Shown: one piece after another, positions 45,564 through 55,696 of the stretch
Layout of the letters: each line of letters starts with the position of its first letter
How positions within the stretch are numbered: the first letter of the stretch is position 1
Assembly (NCBI GenBank): GCA_905331475.1
Contig: CAJNYU010003121.1
Location: 1-64,000 of the forward strand
Length of the DNA: 64,000 nt
DNA from: Rotaria socialis
Taxonomy: Eukaryota > Rotifera > Eurotatoria > Philodinida > Philodinidae
Reading direction: 5' to 3'
Translations under genes and position numbers: made by a program
Notes under the pieces: generated by a model
Databases searched by the model: none
What the model was told of the DNA's origin: nothing
The model's input: the letters and a program-made list of their open reading frames with translations, nothing else

Positions 45564-45643
45564 GTTTCTTCGACTAGAATTAAGTGTATTTATAGAATCA
45601 TGCACCATCATCTTTATATACAAAATAGTCTAGTCGAAGAAAC
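45564..45643. ncRNA. miRNA-precursor-like hairpin (candidate)
   Basis: GTTTCTTCGACTAGA and TCTAGTCGAAGAAAC are exact 15-bp complements. Further in, GTGTATTTATAGA pairs imperfectly with TCTTTATATACA, leaving a terminal loop of about 14 nt. The 80-nt fold has the size and shape of an animal pre-miRNA. No known miRNA seed was recognised, and a transposon foldback is the main alternative. Confidence 0.4.
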
Positions 45644-45676
45644 AAATGTCTTTTCTTCCTTCTACCTTTGTTTCTT

Positions 45677-45700
45677 TCTCTCTCTCTCTCGTGTGTGTGT
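45677..45700. repeat. (TC)n(GT)n microsatellite
   Basis: Seven TC units are followed directly by five GT units. Confidence 0.9.
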
Positions 45701-46455
45701 AATGTGCATTATAAATAGGAAGAAGAAAAGAATAATAAAACAGATTAAGATTAGATAAGGAAAGAGATTAAAATTCGGATTAGGAATCGAAAGTAGAAAA
45801 TTTGTTGCTGATTGGTTAAATAGAAACATTAATTTCTATTTTGTGAATTGATTTAAGTTACAGCGGGGGCCTCTGTAACAATCATCTACTATCGTTTGTG
45901 CTCGTCATAATGTTCGATGAGGAAAGTAATAACAATAAATAAAAGATTACAATCTCTTAAGACAAGCTTTGCGTGATAAATTTCAGCTTCACTGAATTTG
46001 TTTTTCGCCGACGACTGTTGCCGTCGATTCCAACTTTGCCGAATAAAATTTAAGCCGAAAAATATCGCATCAAATCTGATCTATACTACATACAAAATGT
46101 TATCATAAATAGCCAGTTTAATAGCGATTCGATTAACTAACTCCATTTAACTTGATAACCATCTGATATGGTATCCCACACCCTCAAGAAAGCAAGAAAC
46201 AAATGGTGTGATAACCTCTGATAATGGTGGTAGCTAGGGTAGAGATTGTCGCAATGACTCATTCCATGAGTAAAAATTGGTAGTTTGAAGAATGATAAAA
46301 GGGTCGAACGTTATATTGTCACACTGGCTTTTGCTGACGAGTTTCATTAAGAGTGGAGAGAAGATTCATAAAAAAAAGAGACGTTACCTACAAATATTCA
46401 AAGTGAGTTATTTTCAAAGACACTTAGATTCCTGAAAAGATGGATGAAAATGGCG

Positions 46456-46492
46456 TAGGTGTAAATTCCAGCTTCGAACACACTCACACCCT
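46456..46492. repeat. Telomere-like hairpin 3
   Basis: TAGGTGTAAATTCCAGC and ACACACTCACACCCT form partial complementary arms of the same kind as the copies at 29929, 51383 and 54734. Confidence 0.45.
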
Positions 46493-46705
46493 ATCGAAAC
46501 ATACGCAATGATCACTGTAATAGCAGTGTTTATGAAGACCAATTATTCGTTCTGATGTTTTTCAATTGTTTAAATTCGCAGGCGTTTTAATAATTCTTTT
46601 TAATTTTGCTTAAAAGCCAATTTTATTTGATGCATATAAGCAGCCAATGACTCATTCTCTACCTAAAAATCACAATGTCTAATTTATTTTAGGAAACGTA
46701 ACCTA

Positions 46706-49693
46706 ATGAGTACACTGAAAGAAGCTCTCATATCAAATGCTCGTTTCGCTGTTGGTAATGTTAGTGAGAGACATGTGGTAAAACTTATGGATCCAACAAA
46801 TTTTATTAGCGATCGGTCAGGTATAAATGGCAATGCTGGTATTGATGGTACACCCGGGAATGATGGGTCAAACGGTCGCAGCGGTGGCCGAGGCGGTAAT
46901 GGTGATAATGGATGTGCTGGACAATGTGGAAAATCTGGTACAGATTCTTTACACGCATTGGTCCGATTGAACGGAACAGTTGAAAAATTAAATATGCAAC
47001 TAAACATATTCAAAGAGTTATACGATTCATCAGAACAGTCTGTTGGTATTAACTGGAATCTCGCTAATTCCATTAAGGATGCCAACTATGATATTCAATT
47101 AGCTCAATCGAATGAGACCATTCTTATCAAAGCTGTAGGAGGTAATGGAGGCAATGGTGGCAATGGTGGCAATGGTGGCAAAGGAGGTAATGGAGGCAAC
47201 GGTGGTTGTGGTTGCGATGGAAAAAATGGGTCCAATTCTTACAACCAAGGTGCTTCTGGTAAAGCAGGGGCTCCTGGTGGAGCAGGAGGGAACGGCGGCT
47301 CTGGAGGTAATGGTGGTAACGGTGGAGCAGGAGGAAACGGAGGAAATGCTGGTGCTGGTGGTTATGTTCAGATTCAAAGCGAAGATCCTCGGTTATTCAT
47401 GTTAATTGAAGTAGACTACCGGGCTGGAATGAAAGGTAAAGGCGGTAAGGGTGGAAAAGGCGGCTCTTACGGCGTCGGTGGTCGAGGTGGAGATGGTGGT
47501 AGTGGTGGTGGCGGTGGTAGAGGTGGACCAGGTGGCTCCGATGGTTTATGCGGTAAAGATGGCGCAGATGGTACAGATGGTGCTGCCGGTAGCCGTGGTA
47601 GCTATGGTCGTAAAGGCAGTGATGGTCCCATTGGTAATGATGGTCGTACTGCCACTAATGGCTCAATTCAATATGCTATAGTGGGCATAGATGGCAACGT
47701 TATTGAAAAAGGAACTGATAAATATCACGCCAGCGTTTTGGATTACACTATGACTGATGAAAATAAAGATGAAATTTACGAACCTGGCTCAGATTTTTTT
47801 ATTACAAATGTGAAATGGACAAATAATGGGGCGATGAGCTTGCCCAGTGGATCTATATTATCATTTCCATCTACGAAATATATTTCTAGTGACATCAATG
47901 ACGTTAGTGTACTCACAGGCGCTAACATCAATCAAACAATGATTGATCCCCATCGATTTAGATGTCGTCTGAATCCGGCAACAACTGTTTCAATCGATAA
48001 ACCGTACATGCGTTCCGTAGAAATAACATCAGAAATCAATCTATTAAATCGTTCATTTACTGGCAGTCACGTTCCAACTACTTTCAATTGTCAATATCCG
48101 ATACAAATTAGAAATGTTGAACTCCCAAATTTTCTGGGTCCCAATCAAGAAGCTACGATTAAAATAACTTTGGCTAATATTTCTACGCGACCATACGGTA
48201 CATGCCAGGAATCAGCTGGTTCAATAGAATTAATATTCTTTGCTGACTCTTTAATAGAAATTTTATCTGGAACTGTAGAACAGCCGTATGAAATAAAGCG
48301 TACAGGAGAAGGTTGCTATAAAATCAATGGGGAAATTTCACCTAAATCCACAAAGGACATTTATTTTAAGTTTATTTTAGATGACGATGCTTCTCATCAA
48401 CTTTATGAAAGTTTAAATTGGCATATTCATCTTCTATTACGTGGTACATTAATTGAAAAGCGTGAAGATAAAATTCGAGTTGTACCAGAATTTAATCCCG
48501 ATGTTAAAACCGATGTACTTCTAGTTACGAATTTTCAAACTAATCGAAGTGAATATCTTGCATACGAGAAATTATTTAAATTATTTAAATATTCCAGTCA
48601 AATATGGAGTATTGAACGCTATGGGTCATTTCATCATTCAGGAATACAATGGTTGAATACAGCAAGTTTAATTATTTTTATTTGTACAAATTCTAAATCC
48701 GCATTTAATATAATCAAACCTCAATTATTTTTACAGCATATGAATTCTTCTGAGAATGCTGGTTTTATCTGTATTGGCGATTGTCTACCAAGCGACTTTG
48801 ATTTTGCTGTGTTCGATTACAACAAATTTCAATTTATTGATAGCAAAAAGAAAATCAAGTGCGACGCTTCAAATCATCTTTGGTCAAGTTTTGGATGCAG
48901 ACAGCCTGACGTCGAGAAATTGAATGCGATGGCCAATGAGCTTAGAGCAGATTATGAAAAACAAGAAGATCACACGTTTCTATATCAGGTAGTCTACGAT
49001 GATACAGAAGATGCTTGTTCGCAACATTGCATGGCCGCTGCTTATGGTAAAAAGTATGTGTATAAATCTACTTTGAACTTCCAAGTTGGTAACCGATTCA
49101 TTGTGGTAAATAGTAAGTCTCCTTTGTTAACCGATTCCCGTTTACCATTCAAATTGCAAGCTCCATTGAATATGAATCAACAGGATAAAGTTGTCCCTTC
49201 TTGTGAAAATACGATTGGTATTAATAAAATAGACAGCACATCCCAAATTGAAGAAGTTATCATTCAAGATGCAATTCATATGAATTCACAAGTTGGGAGA
49301 TTATTATGTGCGATATTATTTTATCAAGGATTTGAAAAATCTCTTCAGATGATCCATGAAAAATCCACATTAGCAAGGTGTATATTTGCATTAGATTCGA
49401 GTGAATTCAGTTTTAGTGAGATTGTAGTCAGCTTGGCAATGTCAATTATTGAACGCGAATACGATCGGGGATCTCTAGAATTCCTTTCATCAAAACGAAT
49501 AGTGAAGCAAGCAGTTAATATGAGTGAGAAAGTAAATAATATTACTGGGATAAAGGCCATGGAGGGATGTAACAATAACTGGTTGTATTTACTAATTCAA
49601 TCATTATACGAATTCATTCACAGTAAATCTTTGATGCTTTTTCCTTGGCATGCTTACACAAATAAAGCAAAACAACAGCAAAAATTAAAATAA
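46706..49693 (+). CDS. Giant glycine-rich/collagen-like protein with large C-terminal domains
   Basis: One exon of 995 codons. Residues about 38-72, 143-220 and 237-320 are glycine-rich: GxxGxx runs (GINGNAGIDGTPGNDG) and GGNGG/GGKGG repeats, the latter containing CGCDG. Segments between them are non-repetitive. The remaining 670 residues look globular: a beta-rich part with VKWTNNGAMSLPSGSIL and LANISTRPYGTC, then an alpha/beta part with DVLLVTNFQTNRSEYLAYEK and LNTASLIIFICTNSKSAF, and a helical end. There is no signal peptide or membrane helix. I recognise the overall design from uncharacterised rotifer and microbial proteins but cannot name a function. After the TAA at 49691-49693 the same frame stays open and protein-like for 61 more codons (ILHDLLSLSIYEIRKNKSLY, then QFPAADTRENCFRQL) to TGA 49877-49879. 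The stop may therefore be a recent nonsense change, a sequence error or a readthrough site. Confidence 0.85.
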   Translation: MSTLKEALISNARFAVGNVSERHVVKLMDPTNFISDRSGINGNAGIDGTPGNDGSNGRSGGRGGNGDNGCAGQCGKSGTDSLHALVRLNGTVEKLNMQLNIFKELYDSSEQSVGINWNLANSIKDANYDIQLAQSNETILIKAVGGNGGNGGNGGNGGKGGNGGNGGCGCDGKNGSNSYNQGASGKAGAPGGAGGNGGSGGNGGNGGAGGNGGNAGAGGYVQIQSEDPRLFMLIEVDYRAGMKGKGGKGGKGGSYGVGGRGGDGGSGGGGGRGGPGGSDGLCGKDGADGTDGAAGSRGSYGRKGSDGPIGNDGRTATNGSIQYAIVGIDGNVIEKGTDKYHASVLDYTMTDENKDEIYEPGSDFFITNVKWTNNGAMSLPSGSILSFPSTKYISSDINDVSVLTGANINQTMIDPHRFRCRLNPATTVSIDKPYMRSVEITSEINLLNRSFTGSHVPTTFNCQYPIQIRNVELPNFLGPNQEATIKITLANISTRPYGTCQESAGSIELIFFADSLIEILSGTVEQPYEIKRTGEGCYKINGEISPKSTKDIYFKFILDDDASHQLYESLNWHIHLLLRGTLIEKREDKIRVVPEFNPDVKTDVLLVTNFQTNRSEYLAYEKLFKLFKYSSQIWSIERYGSFHHSGIQWLNTASLIIFICTNSKSAFNIIKPQLFLQHMNSSENAGFICIGDCLPSDFDFAVFDYNKFQFIDSKKKIKCDASNHLWSSFGCRQPDVEKLNAMANELRADYEKQEDHTFLYQVVYDDTEDACSQHCMAAAYGKKYVYKSTLNFQVGNRFIVVNSKSPLLTDSRLPFKLQAPLNMNQQDKVVPSCENTIGINKIDSTSQIEEVIIQDAIHMNSQVGRLLCAILFYQGFEKSLQMIHEKSTLARCIFALDSSEFSFSEIVVSLAMSIIEREYDRGSLEFLSSKRIVKQAVNMSEKVNNITGIKAMEGCNNNWLYLLIQSLYEFIHSKSLMLFPWHAYTNKAKQQQKLK

Positions 49694-51100
49694 ATTTTAC
49701 ATGATCTACTCTCATTATCAATTTATGAGATTCGGAAAAATAAATCACTTTACCAAATTGTACAAACGATGCGATTACAAAAATTGGCAAACTTACAGTT
49801 TCCAGCAGCTGATACAAGAGAAAATTGTTTTCGGCAACTAACAGAAATTCGAGCTTGGACAGTGGGACAAAACATTTGAAAAGAGAAATAGCGATTTTCA
49901 AGTAGAAATTGACCTTTTCTTTAAAACATAGATTTTTGTCGCTTTAACAGCTTGTGAAGTTAATCTTATTGCAACGTGAAATTTGAACCATCAGCGTCAT
50001 TTTTCATAGCCAACCTATTAGTTGTTGTGAAAAATAGAAAAAGATGTATGTAAAACAAGGAAAGAGATTAGAAATATTGAATGTGCATCTCATCGTCGAA
50101 ACAAATATTGTTGGGGGAAAATCAACTGAAATGAAGATTACTGAATTAGAGATCATCAATTGGGATATTTGATTCTCTTGTAAATAAGCTTTTCGATCAT
50201 CTTTGGCTCGATGATCTTTATCTAGATTATATGAATATCGCTGAGGAGCATACTCACCAGAATGCAATTAGCTCAAACGCATTTCTGTCATCTCTTGATT
50301 GACAGTCAGAGAGACAAAAAAAATGATACCTCTACGTCAAATGTTTGAAATCTGTGAGATTTTTTCAGTTTGTACTGTTTTTATCTATGCTTTTGTGTGT
50401 TTGAAAGTGAGAAGAAATATGCCAAGGTTTCAAATTCGCAATATTATGATTTCTGTGTAAGTTCCTGTTTAATAGAAAGCCTTATTCACACAGAAAGAAC
50501 GTAGGAGCACATGAAAAATATCAGGAGATGACATGATATGATTATATATCTAATAAAAGCTAAATCAACTACTTTGTTAACATCGCTTATTAGCACATGA
50601 AACTATGCGTCCGACATGATAGGCATCACTAATGTTATTTTTTTTGTCTTTTTCGTATCTCATATATGACAAATGTTTTGGAAATTGACTCACAGTTAAC
50701 TGTGATCGCTAGTTCTTTTTACATATGGTAGGGAACTTTTTATCAGAAACCAGAACTTCCCCTGCTGTCATTCCATCATACCTTTACGCTTACGAGAAGA
50801 GACTAACGAAAAAACCCAATGTACACTATCAAATATTTTACCTATGCAATTTGAAATATTCATGTTACTGCACTAAAACGAGTTAGATTTACTATTAATA
50901 TGAATATGAAGCATTGGCGGCCAGATATTTACTGAAATTTAAATGACAGAACAAGATAAGAAAAAATAAATATATGAACAATACAAAAAGAGAAAGGAAC
51001 AAATACCCGGATTCAAAGAAAACGTTTTCTTTCAATAAATAAATAAATAAATTTTTATCCCACTCCAAAATAATGTGTCTTGTTTACGAGTAGAATACAC

Positions 51101-51366
51101 TTATTTGTCCTTGTTATGACTATACCAATTCATGAGCACGCTTTCTTTGATATTTATTTTTAAATCATTAGATTCTATAGTTGGTATGCTAATATTCTCA
51201 TTATTACGATGATTATTATTGAGGCAATGTTTAGCGAGTTTAGAGTAATTGTTGCCGTTGAAAGCATTCATATGTTCTTCTCTAAGAAGTTCAAAATCTC
51301 TTGCTATCTGGCCTATATAATATATTTTACAATCATAACATGCGAATAACCATAAACTATTCTTTT
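51101..51366 (-). pseudogene. GIY-YIG endonuclease fragment of a Penelope-like element
   Basis: The minus strand reads SLWLFACYDCKIYYIGQIAR, then DFELLREEHMNAFNGNNYSK, LAKHCLNNNHRNNENISIP and on to TAA 51101-51103. The C..C..YYIGQ..R......EH...........LA.H....H pattern is the GIY-YIG endonuclease found at the carboxy end of endonuclease-bearing Penelope-like retroelements. The reverse transcriptase is absent; upstream sequence breaks off at telomere-like hairpin 4. The fragment is 5'-truncated, as expected for a retroelement. Other GIY-YIG proteins are a weaker alternative. Confidence 0.68.
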
Positions 51367-51382
51367 ATTGTCATTGATTCCT

Positions 51383-51422
51383 CGGGTGTGGGTGTAGATC
51401 TTTTCACCGCATCCACACCCTG
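51383..51422. repeat. Telomere-like hairpin 4
   Basis: CGGGTGTGGGTGTAGATC and GCATCCACACCCTG form complementary arms around a short loop. It directly borders the truncated side of the GIY-YIG fragment. Confidence 0.65.
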
Positions 51423-52075
51423 TAAATGAGATGAATTCGAAGAAATATTCTATGTTAAACAATAATAGAAAGACATTTAGAGATGTTGAAAAACAAAATG
51501 ATATTAAACTACTTTTTCAAGTAATAATAAATTGTTTTTGTTGTTGAGAGTAAGAGTTGATGTTGTTACTTCACCACATATTATCGTATTAACGGACGGA
51601 TACGTCGTTTAAACGGTCGCATTCCGTACAGTTGCAACAAAAATACGGATAGCCTTATCCAACGCTCTGAGTGAATTTATTTTACTGATGTTTATTGTTG
51701 ATAATATTGATGGTTGAAAAGTTTCAACAGTTGTATCAGGAAGACCAGATGAATCTTTTGATTAAAAATAAATGTTATCTTATTATAAAAGAAAATAATA
51801 TGTTGATTTACATTTGTTTACGGTCATGCCCTTCCGAACTGGGTAGTATTAATTAATTTTGTTTAATTCTAACTGAAAACTATTTAGAAAACAGCATCAC
51901 ATTAGTCAGTACTAATGCCAATCTAACACTACCACCACCACCACTGGGTACTCTCTTTCGAAAATCATTAATCTAAAAAGAAAAGCAAAACTGATGAATG
52001 AATGATTTTTATTCTGATAAGGATCACTCTAGAAGAAGAAAAATATCACAAAGTCCAAATTAAAATGTCTTTTCA

Positions 52076-53192
52076 TCATGATTTCTTTGGAGGAGGATAA
52101 AATGTGAAGTCAGGCGTTTCGACGATGCCAGAATTCATCCTATTATGTGATCCAGTGTCAACAGAATTCATCTTCTCACGCGATTGGACCCAGGCTTTTG
52201 CAATGGCACGTTTCGTATCATCGTCGCCATTTTCGTACATGTCCTCCACCATATTCAAGAAAGATTCATTTGAATCCTTTGAATTGTCAAGTTTTGGAAA
52301 TGGTCTTCATCGAAAACGAAAATAAAGTTAATAAGGCATTAAGAAATTTGATGGATCAAAAAGACTTAACTTACTTGGCGGGCGCTTTCTTCTCGTCCTG
52401 TAAAAAGCATTCCCAATTTTTTGACTCGACTTTTCGTAAAGACACAATGATCATATCCTTTTTGACCTAAACGCACGAGAGATTGACAAGAAATTCAAAA
52501 AACAATTCGATATAAAAAACGAGCTTTGAAAGTTGATTGGTCCGGTTGAATCTCATACAGAAGACCAATTCTCTTCAAGGAATAATTGATATTGTTTAGA
52601 TTTTGAATTTGTAGATGAAAGCCACTACAATGGTGCGATTTGAAGTAAAGGGGGATTCGAGAAAGGACTGATCACCAAATCTTACCGCTTTTCAAACGAG
52701 CACTGAATCTGGTTTTCGGGTAAGCTGCCGACACCGTCCAGATTTTGAATGTAGATTTTGACAAATTTATCGGTTTGATCCCATGCTGTCATCAATACTA
52801 GGATGCAAACAGAAATCAGAGTAGTACTGTTGTCCTACCATAGACTGATATATCTTTTGTATATGATCGAGTAACAGTTGGTACAGCACTGGCACTGGCT
52901 GCCTTTTCTGCTGCTTGAGAAGCAGCCTGTTGTTGCTGTTTCTGCAGCTTTTCTTGAAGTTGGATCAATTCCTTTTCGAATTTGCGCTGTTGAAGTTCTA
53001 GATTTTGCTTTATGCGAGGACGAGTGATTTGGTCGATCACATGTTTGATTTCGTCGATGTCAATACGCACCTATGAAACAAGAAAATCGATTTCTTGAAG
53101 AACTCATCATGTCTTAGTGTAGAACTTCATTTGCAAAGAGAGATTAGCTGATACTTGTCTCATACCTCTTGTATTTGCTCTTCGAGGCTCAT
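52076..53192 (-). CDS. CACYBP-like: Calcyclin-binding protein / SIP (CacyBP family)
   Basis: Six exons on the minus strand (53166-53192, 52839-53070, 52686-52785, 52525-52624, 52375-52466, 52076-52304) give 780 nt and 259 residues in frame. The amino end (MSLEEQIQEVRIDIDEIKHV) is helical, followed by a glutamine-rich coiled coil. Next comes a CS domain: AWDQTDKFVKIYIQNLDGVG, FHLQIQNLNNINYSLKR, DMIIVSLRKVESKNWECFLQ. An SGS domain ends the protein: NMVEDMYENGDDDTKRAIAK, then AWVQSREKMN. Family members scaffold Siah-type ubiquitin ligases and bind S100 proteins, Skp1 and tubulin in the cytosol and nucleus. The family usually has about 230 residues; the extra length is the coiled coil. The fourth intron starts with GC (AAA/GCTCGT) rather than GT if the conserved junction is right. 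Confidence 0.92.
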
Positions 53193-54111
53193 TTTTGTCT
53201 ACTGATTGGCTGAGTTAGGAGATACAAAATCTAAAATTAAGTATATTGATTCTACTATCTTTTTACAATAAAATAAAAAAATTCTTCATCATAAAAAATA
53301 GACTTATTTAGAAAGTGTCGTGAGAGCTCTACAAATTAAAAATGGAAACTGATAGAAGTAACCATATGACGGATGTGAGAAAATTTTTGTAATATTTTTT
53401 GTTTTCTCTACAGATGTATCATTAAGTGCTCTATCTGGATCACAAGACTAAATGTTTATTGCTCTGATGTAAATTTGAATAGATCATTTGCACTGAAAAT
53501 ATATATCAGCGCATCTTATCCAATTTTTAATTGAATAGTGTTGGCAAATACTGCTCTATAGTTTACTGATATGTTTTTTCAACCTTTTTCGTAAATTTTG
53601 TTATAAAATTAATATTTTCTGTCTTGAAGAGATTCATTGCTACTCAAAAAATATCGATTTGATGGTGTTACAGTGTGTTTCTATCGAAGAACATCATTTA
53701 TATTTCCTTCAATCCACCCGATGTAGCAGCTACACATAGCTTGAGCATGCTCAAGATAATTAGAAGCCGACATCTTGACTCAAGTAAATTATTTTTCTAA
53801 GAGATTAAAATATTCATAATAGTTAGCTCACCTCAGACAAATAATTATAGCAACTACGTTTGTTGCTGACAGAAAAATCTTACCTTGTACGCTGTTTGCT
53901 GGTTTATTTTTCAAATGACTCGCGTCTTCCTTTTGCAGCACGGCAATGTTTTTTTTGTTCCGTTCTGCGCTTCGCCTCCTTTTTCTCCTTTTTCTTGTTT
54001 TTTTTTGCTTCGTTCTGTGCTTTGTTCCAACTTTTTCGTTCTTTTACACTACTCTTTACATATGCATTCTATTGAGAAGGACTGCACATGTCAATGGTGC
54101 AGCATTCAAAT
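53193..54111. other. Intergenic, no gene seen
   Basis: The open frames at 53860-54356 come from T/C-rich tracts and run into the MITE. Nothing is supported. Confidence 0.5.
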
Positions 54112-54587
54112 CAGTGGCGGAGCCAGGATTTTGGGCTAGGGGGGAAGCCGAGCCCCCGAAAAAAATTTTCGTGAATTGTTCGAGAATTAGAAAGTCATTT
54201 TGGATTTTTTTTGGGAATTTTGATAATTTCTCTGGTTTTTTTTCGGATTTTTTGAAGATTTTGAAAGCGTTTTTTAGATTTTTGGAGAATTTTGAAATTT
54301 TTTTGAAGTTTCTTCTGAAATTTTTGAAGATTTTCTGGATTTTTGAGAGATTTTGAAATTTTTTTGAAGTTTCTTCTGAAATTTTTGAAGATTTTCTGGA
54401 TTTTTGAGAGATTTTGAAATTTTTTCTTGATTTTTGCGAGAGTTTCTGAGTTTCATAGCGGGCAACACTGGCTAAAACATGAAAATGCAAACATTACTAC
54501 ATATTTATATAAAAAAATGCATTTTCTAAAATCTCGCTAGGGGGGGACTGAGCCCCCCCCCCTAGCCCCTCTCTGGTTCCGCCACTG
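54112..54587. mobile_element. hAT-type MITE, 476 bp
   Basis: The left end CAGTGGCGGAGCCAGG and the reverse complement of the right end CAGTGGCGGAACCAGA mark short inverted ends of a widespread hAT type, flanked by a perfect 8-bp duplication ATTCAAAT (54104-54111 and 54588-54595). GC-rich runs (GGGGGG/CCCCCC) lie inside each end. The interior is a T/G-rich, A-poor tract of TTTTGAAATTTTT words that produces false open frames on both strands. Confidence 0.92.
54291..54412. repeat. 61-bp tandem duplication inside the MITE
   Basis: The unit running from TTTTGAAATTTTTTTGAAG to GATTTTTGAGAGA occurs twice head to tail with a period of 61 bp and no visible difference, inside more degenerate copies of the same words. 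Confidence 0.8.
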
Positions 54588-54595
54588 ATTCAAAT

Positions 54596-55164
54596 GACGA
54601 ATTGGAGAACGGTGACGACAAAGAAATCGATTTGAACATGATCTGAACTGACTCAAATCGTATAAAACTAAACAATGGTTAGCAATAAGAGATTTCAATG
54701 CATTTTTGTTCAATGGTTTAATTGATGATAACTAAAGGTGTGAGTGTAGAATTTGTATACAGATTATCCACACCCACACCCTGTTAGTCGTATTGCTAAT
54801 AAGGTTGAAAAACAGCACCAATTATGCTTATGAAATAATCAGAAGCTACAATTTCATCGTCGTCATCATGCAGCAATACCTTCAATATTATATTCTACAT
54901 TGATAAAGAAAATCTTCCAGTTATATCTTTAATGGCTGCAATGTGTTATATTAGTGTTGGTACTGTGCCGATATTGATGGCACGCTTCGATGATTCTCCT
55001 TCCTCTTCCTTCTATTCTCTTTCCATTATTATAATATATCTCTCTCCTGTCTCTCTCCTATAGATATGTGTGTTATGTATGAAGTTGTTACACTCTGGGT
55101 ATGTGAATAAACGAATAAACATCATTGCCGTGAGTGGCTGTAAGCTACTCCATCTCTATCCAGT
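54596..55164. other. Intergenic with telomere-like hairpin 5
   Basis: Nothing coding is seen. The hairpin is listed separately. Confidence 0.5.
54734..54783. repeat. Telomere-like hairpin 5
   Basis: AAGGTGTGAGTGTAGAATTTG and TTATCCACACCCACACCCTG are complementary over most of the arms. It is the closest match in design to hairpin 4. Confidence 0.65.
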
Positions 55165-55419
55165 TTGTCATTACGATATAAACTCAACAGAGTCGTATTT
55201 ATCGTTACAGGTACTACTTCTCTAACTATTATGGACGTTATTCATGTTAGATCTCGTAAAAAAACAGTACATCGACTATATCGAGTTTGGCGTGTGTATC
55301 GAAGATTATCCAATAAAAAATATAAAAATTATGTAACCGGCGATGAAACTTGGTTTTATCTCGATGCAAGCCAATGTGGCAACATTGAAGGAATTGAAAA
55401 ATTCGGCAAAGCGTTGTAG
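55165..55419 (+). pseudogene. Mariner-type transposase fragment
   Basis: The frame contains YVTGDETWFYLDASQCGN, the first catalytic-aspartate block of mariner transposases (TGDETW), preceded by basic helices (RKKTVHRLYRVWRVYRRLSN). The rest of the enzyme and the element ends were not found, so it is a short relic. It differs from the copy at 1653, which reads FSNEKIF at this position. Confidence 0.5.
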
Positions 55420-55696
55420 ATTAATTTACTGTGCTCGTGAATCTCATATTGAACATCTTTTGCAATAAATGTTTTGAAAACAAAAGAATAAAATGATTTC
55501 TATTACGGTTCAAGATAAATGGAATGACCTATAATTATAATAACAAATACAAATATTGATTTATTCATATTTTATTAAACAAAAAGCAATTCTAAATGTT
55601 TCTTGGTCTCAATTACTGATTCGCAATGGTTCTTAGTGAAACATAAAATACGAGATATTCAAAGTAGTGAAAGTAATTGACGTCAACATATTGCTA

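Larger units (their letters stand above)
43227..46705. other. Long intergenic stretch
   Basis: No gene is supported. Structures: (AT)n at 44209-44226, a weak telomere-like hairpin at about 44958-45003, a miRNA-like hairpin at 45564-45643, a (TC)n(GT)n tract at 45677-45700 and telomere-like hairpin 3 at 46456-46492. An acceptor-like TTTATTTTAG at 46684-46693 just before the next gene may end a 5' UTR intron. Confidence 0.5.
49880..52075. other. Intergenic with retroelement fragment
   Basis: Apart from the GIY-YIG fragment (51101-51366) and hairpin 4, a short minus-strand patch at about 50130-50260 looks coding (YAPQRYSYNLDKDHRAKDDR, then KAYLQENQISQLMISNS), bounded by donor-like GTAATC. It is unassigned. 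Nothing else is seen. Confidence 0.4.

Noticed and set aside
47099-47681. Frames of 76-92 residues inside the glycine-rich gene
   Set aside because: They are shadow frames of GGN/GGT repeats in the large plus-strand gene.
54056-54490. 144-residue lysine/serine-rich frame and related frames on both strands
   Set aside because: They arise from the T/G-rich, repeated interior of the hAT MITE and start and end outside any splice context.
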